A program made the translations under genes and the position numbers. A stretch of 64,000 bases of DNA from Sthenelais limicola (taxonomy: Eukaryota > Annelida > Polychaeta > Phyllodocida > Sigalionidae): contig OW804098.1 in NCBI GenBank assembly GCA_942159475.1, forward strand, positions 5,866,383-5,930,382, in the 5' to 3' direction. Positions 44,119-54,798 of this stretch are shown here, in pieces. How positions within the stretch are numbered: the first letter of the stretch is position 1; each line of letters opens with the position of its first letter. Under the pieces are notes generated by a model. It saw nothing but the letters and a program-made list of their open reading frames with translations. It was not told where the DNA came from and did not search any database.

Positions 44119-45061
44119 ATGTGTATTGTATTCAAATTCCATAATTATCACTTATTTCCTAGTCTAAAAAAACTTTTATTGCAATAGCGGTGGAGATTCT
44201 GACACAAGAACTTTGAAAGTAGGGTTCCTACGGCCTCATTTTTGCCAAGGAACTTGAATAAAATGGTTATAATCATGTGTGATAATCCCAATTACAGATT
44301 ATACTAAACGTGTACATCTGCCAATTGTACATTTGGGACTGAACTCCCCAAAACCAGGCGCTTCTTTTTTTTCCTTTTTTTTTTTACAAATTGTATTCAG
44401 TCTGTCAACAAATCCACCTGAACGGGTAACATCAAGAATACATCCTGTTCCTTTCTTCTCTCATCTTGGTACGCGTGTACTCTTTAAGAGGACCGCTCCC
44501 ATTTTTTTTGACTTAGGTCCTCTTGATTTTTGATTTTAAGTACCTAAATGAACCTGATACCATACCTTATAATAAATTATCCAGTGTATATAATAATTCC
44601 AGTATTATGGTAAAAAATGGGTATCAAGAGTATCATCTTGAAGAGTTTTGTTCTTCTTTCAGGGGAGCTTCTATAGTGCCCGATCTTAAGATTGAGGATG
44701 AATATCGCTCTAACTAATTTTAAAAAACAATAGTTGGCCCATTCTCACGAAAATGGTGCAGCCCATCCTAAATGAGTCAAAATTATATTTTGCTTGATTA
44801 ATCTGAGAGTTGGTAGGTTTGAAGGTAATATATAGGCAGTACTATATCTGAGTTTGCCATTAAATTAGACCATTATTTTTGTACAGGAGTTTTTTACTGA
44901 GATGTAACGCAATGAGTGGTATGTAGACCAAACGCAGGAGGGACCGACAGCCCAAACAATATGAAACAAGACTTTTAGGATTACCGAAAGGTAACAGAAT
45001 GGATTATGAATGTCCCTAGATCAACAATACGGACTTTAATAATTGGAACTAAATAGAATAT
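44119..45061. other. no gene seen
   Basis: AT-rich. Homopolymer T tracts near 44366-44385. Nothing coding is supported. Confidence 0.5.
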
Positions 45062-46678
45062 TAGTCAGGGAGCACAAGGCCCAAAATGGGGGTGTTGCTA
45101 AACATTTTGGTTAGAGCTTGACAACACATACCACCATATAGCATTCATACTGGCCTATAAGAAAACCATTGTTGGCATTCTGGCATTTTGTTTATTCCAT
45201 GGTTTCCATGGCAACAGAAGCCAAAAATTGAAATTCTGAGGTAAAATTACTTAAATGAACCTCAGTCAGAGATGAGTCGTGTGAATACTTTGATATTTTG
45301 GGAAAATATTGACATCCAAATTGCACATTCAGATTATTATGACATTTGACCTTTGATCAAGGTCAAGGTCACATTTATCAAGGTCAAACCCAGAAAAAGC
45401 CCACAAAATGCCATTTCCCCTCAAACATATTCACCCCTCAGTAGGTAATTTATTGATCTATCTTGATAATTTCATTCTAGGAAATTGCCAAAGCATCATT
45501 ACTAAGAGATTCGCTGACTTAAAGTTGCTAAGGTACAATACTGTTACCATAGCAACTAGAAAACTACGAAAAAAATGCATAGCTCTTGTTGCCATCCAGG
45601 ATGCCAGTAATATGAGTTGGCCAAATATGGATGTCCTTCCAAGAAAATATTTTTGGGGACAATGACCATTATCAGTGGGAATATGTTAAATATGAAGTAT
45701 ATTTCCAATTTCATTCCTAACATTCTAATTAAATATCTTTTTTTGTTGTTGCCATGGCAACGGTTCTGGAAATCAGGGAAGAAATAATGGGATAACAAAA
45801 AGCTGAATAATTCAAAAGATATTTTACTTAGAATTCTGGAATTTTGCTCATTTATAGAATACTTGATGGGACAACAAATATATTCTAGCAATTGACCTTT
45901 GATGAAAGGTCAAGGCCATTTTTCCAAGGTCAAACTAGGAAGAAACGGCATACTTTGTGTTGCCATAAAGAGGGTAAAAATAGGGGTATGCCAGTTATGG
46001 ATGCTCGTCCTCAGAAATATTTTTTATTGAGAGCCACTATTTACAGAGGATAAATGTTGAATATGAAGTATATTTTCATTTTTATTCCTAATATCCTTAT
46101 TAGATATCAAATTTTGGCTGTTGCCATGGCAACCGTTCTGGAAAATAGGGAAGAATTAATGGGATAACAAAAATTGTATAATTCAAAGGATATTTTACTT
46201 AGAATTCTGGAATTTTGTACATTTATAGAATACTTAATGGGACAACAAATATATTTATCAATTGACCTTTGATGAAAGGTCAAGGCCATTTTTCCAAGGT
46301 CAAACTAGGAAGAAATGGCATACTTTGTGTTGCCATAAAGAGGGCAAAAATAGGGGTATGCCTGTTATGGATGCTCGTCCTCAGAAATATTTTTTATTGA
46401 GAGCCACTATTTACAGAGGATAAATGTTGAATATGAGGTATTCTTTCATTTTTATTCCTAATATCTTCATTAGATGTCAATTTTTGGCTGTTGCCATGGC
46501 AACCGTTCTGGAAAATAGGGAAGAATTATTGGGGTAACAAAAATTGTATAATTCAAAGGATATTTTACTTAGAATTCTGGAAATTTGCACATTTATAGAA
46601 TATTTGATGGGACAACAAATATATTGATGCAATTGACCTGGATGAAAGGTCAAGGTCATTATTCCAAGGTCAATGTCA
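45062..46678 (+). repeat. left inverted arm with ~370-bp subrepeats
   Basis: The landmark 'attgacctttgatgaaaggtcaagg' recurs at 45891, 46261 and (variant) 46632, periods 370 and 371. An earlier, longer variant begins near 45347. Each unit holds 'tgttgccatggcaac' and 'agaattctggaa', both palindromic cores. Confidence 0.9.
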
Positions 46679-47539
46679 TATTTGTACTCAATGTAAATGA
46701 TGGGCCATCTAAGATGCTGTGTCCACTGAGGAGACATCAGACTAAACTCAGTTGCTGACACCCCCAATTCATGACTCAGTGCTAAAACTCAACAGATGCT
46801 TGACAGCTTGCTGGGTTCATTAGTGTGACTTATCTAGCTGTGAGGCTGCCAGTGTGGTGCGTCCTCAGTGGACACAGAATCTAAGGGTCCATTTCAGACC
46901 TGAAATGGGTGAGGTGTCTGTGCGAGAGTCTTCTGTAACACAGGCTTTTTAAAGAATACACATTCATCAATTGATAATGTGCAAGAAGTAAAAGGAGGAG
47001 GCCTCACACCATCACACATCCTCCCATTTCCCTGCCATGTCCGTGGGCCTGATTAACATTGAATTGAAGAATCACAATATGGGATTAGAAGAATTAATAC
47101 AGTTAAAGGAAGAGAATCAGAGAACAGAAATCTGAGAAAAAAATAAACATCTGGAAATGAGGGGTTGATTTTTACTTGTGGGAACGATTGGTGATTTTTA
47201 CAGAAGAACTGTGTCTGAGTGGCTTTGAAAATCAAAACAAACTTCTGACTGACTAGGTAATGTAGGTCTAGAGGATCTTTTGTTCATGGCTCATCTATAT
47301 TGATATAGTTTAGCAAAATAACATTTTTTAATGTCATTATACAGTAGACCTTTTCATTTTTAAGCTTTATATTGATTATTTCAAGAGAAATTAGGGTGAA
47401 CGATTGACGATTACATCCTCCAAATTGGTGTCACATTAATACACAATTTGACTTCCAGTGATCCTGCCAGACCTACTTGTTGTATGCACCTGGGAATGCA
47501 TAATTCTCATGTTATTGGGAAAGTGCTGGCCATAGGTCA

Positions 47540-47660
47540 GACAAGCAAAATGAGCCTATGGCCAGCACTCTTCCAAGGGAGGACCATGTAAATCATCCCT
47601 GCTCACAATGGGATTCAATGGGTTCCCAAGTTCTGTGAACTAGTGCCGCACTTTGCCACT
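47540..47660 (-). repeat. second SINE copy
   Basis: Shares 'cctatggccagcactct' and the 'tgggattcaa' B-box side with 9700-9892, in the same orientation. The tRNA-like 5' end is poorly preserved. Confidence 0.5.
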
Positions 47661-47900
47661 TTTACTACCCTTCTTGGTTGTATTTGTAAAATGTTTATAA
47701 AAATATGCACCAACTAGATCTCCTCCAGCTGCAGTGAGGTCAGGCTGTATTCCAGCATTGTATCTGACACTACTAGTTGGTTGTGTCGCTTGGGCCAACA
47801 GGCTTACCTGCCTGTGGGTGGTTACCTTTGGGTGCTGGGCATTCTGCTTAGCCAATTGATCTACTATTTCTTCAAACTCTAACAATTTTGGTTTTGGCAT
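47640..47900 (-). other. 86-aa open frame, unassigned
   Basis: Starts MPKPKLLEFEEIVDQLAKQN, with a helical acidic N-terminus, and ends in a Lys/Ser-rich tail. It looks protein-like but matches nothing I recognise, and overlaps the SINE end. Possibly an element fragment. Confidence 0.25.
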
Positions 47901-48289
47901 AGCATTATATCCAAATTATATCACCAATTCTGCTGAACCCAGTTAGCTAGATAGCATGCAAATTCAACACCAGTGGTGCTGTAGGCTGAAATATCTCCCA
48001 GTAGGCTGAGACAGAAGCTTCCACCGCCACTCTGTTAAGGTGTTCGTGCCGGTTGCCACCCAAAACAATTGTATTCCTTGCATGAGTCAGCCCTAACATT
48101 TGCCTGGATTCAGTGCCTTGGTTTAGTCAATCAATCTTGTTTAATGTTTCAATCAGGTTCTTTGGTATCATAGGGTTGGCAGGTTTAGTTGGCATTATCC
48201 TTCCTCATATTTGAGAAGTGAATAAGAATGTGAGTAAGAATGTGGTTGAGGGATTGGTTTGGTGGCTCTGCACTATATATTCTTGAGCA

Positions 48290-48660
48290 TATTGCTTAGA
48301 TATCTATAAGGTGGAGACCAGACACTGGATTTGTATTCAAGCAAGCCTGTCATACAGTTGCAACACATGGTTGGGTTCATGAGGTCCATGTCCTCCCTAG
48401 GACTAAAATCTGCTTAGCTTTCTAAGCACAGGTTGCAAAAGTTGAGCTCCACTGTGACCCCCAAGTATTTGCTGTCTCTGGCTCTTGATGTTCACCCTTC
48501 TCATACCCCATGGTGTGGCTGTACTATGGATTGTTGTGACCTAGATGTAGTAACTTGCACTTGTCAGGATGAAAGCACATCTGCATCTTGTATCATTTTT
48601 GGATGTTGTTGAGGTCCTGTTGTATGTTTGTTGTGTAGTCTATATAAGAGTACAACATAC
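48290..48660 (-). pseudogene. decayed CR1-like RT fragment
   Basis: On the minus strand, YKMQMCFHPDKCKLLHLGHN is the block after motif C of CR1-type RTs ('W.M.FNPDKC..L'); further on, TCA*KAKQILVLGRTWTS follows the thumb pattern in broken frames. Stops and indels throughout. Lies inside the foldback-like element. Confidence 0.5.
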
Positions 48661-50020
48661 AGTCCTAGTCTGCTGGATGTTTAAATGTCTTGCTGAGCGA
48701 AAGACCTCTTCACAGCTTGAAAGCTACCATGTAAGTTGTGTCACACCAACTTGACTGGCTTCTATTGCAATTGGTTCTCTCCAAGGTAACACTCGTTGTA
48801 TACATTGATGTATTCACTGATCTAAGTGAATTGTTTTTTTATTATCACTAAATGAAAAAGTAGGGGGCAGGAACCATTCATACCCTTGTGCTCGGTCAAG
48901 CTGCTCCATCGCACAGTTGTATGGATTGACCTTGGGAGTCAATTGTACATTGGGGTCAGTGTACATTGAGATTAGCATAAAACTGTAGGCTACAGGTAAT
49001 GTAAATCATTTATGAAGGATTCCATCTGATTTGCCCATATCTTACATTTCAGCAATATGATCTGTGTATATATTGGAGAAATATTTTTTCCTGTGGTGTC
49101 TTTGACTACCAGCATTATGTTTTTTAGCCTTGGTCAATTGATGTTTTATTGATGTTTCAAATTTTTGCCTTTTGTAGGGTCAGGAGTAGTATTTAAAGGG
49201 TAAGTCCCTGAAAGGGCAAGGAACACCTGAAGGGATTACCTGGGTGCAATCCCCTCATGTTAATTGGCCAGGTGGGTTGTGACCAATCAGGCTGCGGTAT
49301 TAATCATTCTCTCGCTAGCTGTTGGACAGGTAGGAGCTAGTACACATACATTAAAAATTACCGATGTGACACAATGAGCATGGCAAGTACATACTGGCCT
49401 TACATTTTAGGAGCAAAAAATATGATAGGTATGTGATGCGGGACAAAGCAAGCAGGTTTATATGTTTATTTTAGGCAGTAAGAGCAAATTTGCAAATGTA
49501 AGGAGGCCATTCTTAAAGAAAGGGGATATGGCATTGAGCTTTGGTTTTGCCTAGTGGTTTTCAACCAACACGGGACACCTTTTTGTCCAGGCAAGCTGAT
49601 AGGTCATCAACCTTCCTTAATGTTAGTTGAACCAAATTCCCCACAGGTATGGAACTGGTCGTCAGAGGATTTTAGAGCAGATTCTAACCCCTTCATGTAA
49701 TCATCCATGCTCATTCCATGATACCGAGTCATTGCTTTGAACTACAAAATAGAGGATCATGTTTGGATTGGCAGGCCAAACAGTTCTTAGCCATATGAAT
49801 TTAAATCAGAAAATCAAAAACACAACTGCTCATTGTGTTGAGCAAAGCATGAATGGTGGACAATGATCAAAACAGTCATCACTCAAGTACATAAATGACA
49901 TTTTATTTTGCACGGCTGTGATGATTTGAGTGGGTGATTTATGCTGTGTAGGACTGATAAGGAGTGGAAAATTTTAGAGGAAGGTGTCCATGATTTTTGG
50001 TCCCATAGGGGAACAACTTT
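48661..50020. other. no gene seen
   Basis: Central part of the inverted-repeat element. Nothing coding or clearly repetitive is supported. Confidence 0.45.
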
Positions 50021-50763
50021 TTAAAGAGATAAACCACAGTTCAACTGGGAAAAAAACTGAAAATAACATTTTGTTTAAACTTTGCCTCGTGAAAGAACAA
50101 GGTTATGTGAATTCAAAAAGCCAATAAAAACAATGTCACCGGGTTAGTTTTCATTTTAGGGAGCCTCAAAATTTATGATTGTTCACTATAGAAGTCTATG
50201 AGAAAAGGACAATTTTTTCGTTTTTTCAGTATAAAAAAAAAATTGAAAATAACTTTCTCCTAAAAATTTCTATAAACATAGCTAACATATTGCTTTACCC
50301 TTTCAAGTAATAAAAAATGGGGGTCACCGACCTTTTAAAAAAGTTATTCAACTGAATCTGCATGACGGTGAGTTAAAAACAGGAATATTGAAGATTTTCA
50401 ATGCTAAATAATATATTTCAAAATATGTTGATACCCTGTTCTTTCATACATGAGGGCAAACATCTATAGTGGTTATGTTTAGAAGACATTTCAATTGAAA
50501 AATGTTATTTGTCTGTCTGAAATCTTGGAAAAACTGAGAAAATATCCATTTTTCCCACATACTTCAATACTAAACTTTGCTGGTCTCTAGAAAGAAAAAA
50601 AATATGCTGAGATCCATTTTTTTTTGCTTTTTGTTATCCTCCAACCATGTACTTTCTCAAGACAAAGTTTGAAAAAATTACTGTCGATCCTTATTTTTCA
50701 TGCATTAGTTCCTTTAACTCCCGCCTGCAGCAGTGCGGAGAACAGTGGTTTATCTCTTTAACC
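50021..50763. mobile_element. ~740-bp MITE with TTAA borders
   Basis: Left border TTAAAGAGATAAACCACAGT and right border ..ACAGTGGTTTATCTCTTTAA form inverted ends with TTAA at both sides, as expected for piggyBac- or Kolobok-type target duplications. An inverted copy is at 11265-11846. There is no transposase. Confidence 0.65.
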
Positions 50764-50989
50764 AGTTGATCCATTTGTTTTTGAACTCTAAGCATCTTGC
50801 AAGAAGAGACATCCACATGGAACCTTATGAACTCTACACAGCAGATTCTTTGTCAGTGATGAATCTGTGTTGCTCCCATTCTTTGAGATGGGAATCAGGG
50901 TATTTACAGGTGGCACTACAATCAGTGGTGAGCGCTGAGGTGAGTCCCATTGCCACTAATGCAAAAATTCCCTGTTTTCAACCCCTTTG

Positions 50990-51400
50990 AAACATAATGG
51001 GTCAAAATGCTATGGATACACCAAGTATTGTTCATACATTGCAGTCGCTAGTTCAATTTTGCCGACAATTGTGTATAATTTAAGAAATACAAAAGTTGGA
51101 GATTTTAAGCTTGGTTGCTATGGTTATCAAGGGTCAGTGTCTCCCATGGCCCGGCCCACTGCCCAGCAGTTGGGTGAACTTAAGAAAGGGTGAAATCTCA
51201 GCATTACTGTAGATTTTAGGCAATAAATGTTGTGGAAATGTTGCTCATGTTCATGATGATTATATTTTATGATATGGACTTAATATTATATATGATTTAA
51301 ATGTTCAAAATCAGTTTGTTCCTAGATTTGTGGATGCACTGTCATGTGACCAGATAAGTGGAGGCCGTCGCAAAGAATGTTTGAAGAGTATTTTGTTTTG
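50990..51400 (+). repeat. copy of FkbM intron 3 sequence (9905-10490)
   Basis: Aligned landmarks: 'ttcatacattgcagtc', 'gacaattgt', 'tttaa.cttggt', 'gttgaaatgttgc', 'gatgcactgtcatgtgacc' and 'gaggccgtc.caaagaat'. Similarity stops just before the position of exon 3, which is absent here. Confidence 0.55.
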
Positions 51401-51729
51401 ACATGTACTATATAACTTCCAATAATAGCCAGGGGCAGCTATTTAGTCAAACCCCCTCTCACCACGGCATTTATTAGAGCCCCCAGCATTTATTAGAGCC
51501 CCTGGTGTCTACTAACAAGTGGCCTGAACACATATCCAGGATATCCTGTTTTATTACAGACATATAAGATTGACTTCCAAGCGTTTTACATTGAGCATAT
51601 TAATAATCCTCCAGCTCCAACTCCAATTGTGTACATTGGTCATTAGGCTAATACAAAAACAGTTCGGCCCAGTACATTAGACTTTTTAAACTCATTTATA
51701 TGATTCACATTTACCTCCCCTGATGTTGA

Positions 51730-52329
51730 ATGGGTTTATTTGTTGGGCCGAGATGCCCCCCTCCTCCGAGTGGTCCGACCAGTTGCCGCTACCTCAACCA
51801 CCACTACACCGGTCACTCTCACTCACACCACCATACTGGACACATGCAAAAAATTTTGTTCACTTCCAGCATGTTGGATATAGATAAATGGAGATTTTGC
51901 AGGTCGGGTTGTAAGATAAAACATGCTGGGCCCTGGGGGGCCAGGTGTGAGTTTGTTGTGGCTGCGAAGGCTAAGTCTGTGCAACTTGGAGGGCCTGAGG
52001 AGGATTATGGGAAACATTTGGATTTCTCCAACATTGAACTCCAACTGATTAACATTGATGACGACTTACCTCCTGACGATGATGAACCTCCTATTACCAA
52101 GGAGTCAGTGGACGCTCTCTTACTTGCTAATGCAGCTAGCAATGCCCTGATGAATGCTCTGGTTGCAAAGTTTGATTTATTGTTCGGTCAAGCTAGTGGT
52201 GGGGGTGGTGGTGCTAGGCCTAAGACAACTGGGCCTCCTCCATTGCTGTCACTGTCACTGTCAATGTCGGTCAGGCCGCACCACATGTGTATCAGCTGCC
52301 TATCAATGCCCCTACAGTCACCGCTTTGA
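51730..52329 (+). pseudogene. gag-like fragment with Cys/His motif
   Basis: A 199-aa frame. Its centre reads MLDIDKWRFCRSGCKIKHAG and continues PWGARCEF, matching the C..C....KH.G..G..C start of gag-like proteins in several invertebrate retroelements. An acidic stretch (LINIDDDLPPDDDEPP) and a helical region (LANAASNALMNALVAKFDLL) follow, then Gly-rich text. The first ~50 residues are low-complexity His/Thr. No pol nearby, so a fragment. DIRS or LTR origin is undecided. Confidence 0.4.
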
Positions 52330-52916
52330 CCACTGGTGTCACCGCTTCGACCACTGGTGTCACTCCTACTACCACTGTCATTTATATAAATATATATGCT
52401 TACAACTTAACCTAACTGCTATTCATAATGAATATTCAGAATAACTTTCTTATTCTTTCCCTAAATAGAGTACACTGAACTTCTAAGGAAAGTTAGAATT
52501 AAATAAACTGAAAACAATACAGTTGTTGGTCAGAACTATCAGATGTTTTACACCACAGTTGACACATGTCTCTATCACATCAATCTATATCAAAGTTCCC
52601 AGACCACTGTTCAATGGAAATGCACCAAGAGAACCCTGTCATCACAGGGAGTCAAATGACCATTCCCACCCCCAACCATCCCCACCCGGCAACTATTAGA
52701 ATCCCGGCTACTATTAACAAATATCACTGACACCCCGGCGGTAATTAGATCCTGGGCCATAATCGGAAACCTGGCTATTATTGGAGGTTATACAGTATAG
52801 TGATGTAGCAAACATCCCTTTCTAGTCTTTTGCATTATGATAGATGCTCTTGACTTTTGAAAACCAAGACTTAACTGTGAGCCCATATCTCAATGTTAAT
52901 GTCCTCAATTGATTCT

Positions 52917-54537
52917 TGACATTGACCTTGGAATAATGACCTTGACCTTTCATCCAGATCAATTGCATCAATGCATTTGTTGTCCCATCAAATATTTCAT
53001 AAATGTGCAAAATTCCAGAATTCTAAGTAAAATATCCTTTGAATTATACAATTTTTGTTATCCCATTAATTCTTCCCTATTTTCCAGAACGGTTGCCATG
53101 GAAACACCCAAAATTTGATATCTAATAAGGATATTAGGAATGAAAGTAAAAGTATACTTCATATTCAACATTTATCCTCTGTAAATAGTGGCTCTCAATA
53201 AAAAATATTTCTGAGGACGAGCATCCATAACTGGCATACCCCTATTTTTGCCCTCTTTATGGCAACACAAAGTATGCCATTTCTTCCTAGTTTGACCTTG
53301 GAAAAATGACCTTGACCTTTCATCAAAGGTCAATTGCTATAATATATTCATTGTCCCATTAAGTATTCTATAAATGTGCAAAATTCCAGAATTCTAAGTA
53401 AAATATGCTTTGAATTATACAATTTTTTGTTATCCCATTAATTCTTCCCTATTTTCCAGAACGGTTGCCATGGCAACAGCCAAAATTTGATATCTAATAA
53501 GGATATTAGGAATAAAAATGAAAATATACTTCATATTCAACATTTATCCTCTGTAAATAGTGGCTCTCAATAAAAAATATTTCTGAGGACGAGCATCCAT
53601 AACTGGCATACCCCTATTTTTGCCCTCTTTATGGCAACACAAAGTATGCCATTTCTTCCTATTTTGACCTTGGAAAAATGGCCTTGACCTTTCATCAAAG
53701 GTCAATTGCTAGAATATATTTGTTGTCCCATTAAGTATTCTATAAGTGAGCAAAATTCCAGAATTCTAAGTAAAATATGCTTTGAACTATTCAACCTTTT
53801 GTTATCCCATGAATTTTTACCTGATTTCCAGAACTGTTGCCATGGCAACAATAAAAAAAAAGATATTTAATTAGAATATTAGGAATGAAATTGGAAATAT
53901 ACTTCATATTCAACATATACCCACTGATGATGGTCATTCTCCCCAAAAATATTTTCTTGGAAGGGCATCCGTATTTGGCCAACTCATATTACTGGCATCC
54001 TGGATGGCAACAGGAGCTATGCATTTTTTTCATAGTTTTCTAGTTGCTATGGTAACAGTATTGTACCTTAGCAACTTTAAGTCAGCAAATCTCTTACTAA
54101 TGATGCTTTGGCAATTTCCTATAATCAAATTATCAAGATAGATCAATAAATTACCTACTGAGGGGTGAATATGTTTGAGGAGAAATGGCATTTTGTGGGC
54201 TTTTTCTGGGTTTGACCTTGATAAATGTGACCTTGACCTTGATCAAAGGTCAAATGTCATAATAATTTGAATGCCCAATTTGGATGTCAATATTTTCCCA
54301 AAATATCAAAGTATTCACACGACTCATCTCTGACTGAGGTTCATTTAAGTAATTTTACCTCAGAATTTCAATTTTTGGCTTCTGTTGCCATGGAAACCAT
54401 TGAATAAACAAAATGCCAGAATGCCAACAATGGTTTTCTTATAGGCCAGTATGAATGCTATATGGTGGTATGTGTTGTCAAGCTCTAACCAAAATGTTTA
54501 GCAACACCCCCATTTTGGGCCTTGTGCTCCCTGACTA
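52917..54537 (-). repeat. right inverted arm with ~370-bp subrepeats
   Basis: Reverse complement of 45062-46678, with the same unit order. The inner boundary is at the TGACATTGACC text, the outer one at CTCCCTGACTA. Confidence 0.9.
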
Positions 54538-54798
54538 TATTAGCTGATCGCGCTAATTTAAAGATCGACAATTTGAATGGGACTAACACGCCGCCTTTTT
54601 CTACTTCCGGAGGTGGATTAACCTATATTATCGATCACTCACCGAGGATTATCGGGTGACTTTGGATTATCGCTGAAAGTCTATGGGAACTTTAAATCAA
54701 GCTAATTGTACAAATCGGAACTTTATCCAGACCCAAACAAGTGGATTATAATGTTCAAAATACTATAATAGACTGAATAATAATATAATCATGTGCCG

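Larger units (their letters stand above)
45062..54537. mobile_element. 9.5-kb long-inverted-repeat (foldback-like) element
   Basis: Left arm 45062-46678 and right arm 52917-54537 are reverse complements over ~1.62 kb with only scattered differences. Outer ends read (TA)GTCAGGGAGCACAAGG and its reverse; a TA lies at both borders. Each arm contains about three and a half copies of a ~370-bp unit. The 6.2-kb centre holds a SINE, an old RT fragment, a TTAA-flanked MITE and a gag-like frame, but no transposase. Arms made of internal tandem units are typical of foldback transposons; an inverted duplication is the alternative. Confidence 0.8.

Noticed and set aside
51823..52044. 73-aa minus-strand frame
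   Set aside because: Antisense of the gag-like fragment.
45062..54537. Polinton/Maverick (long inverted ends)
   Set aside because: No DNA polymerase B, integrase, ATPase or capsid frames in the centre.
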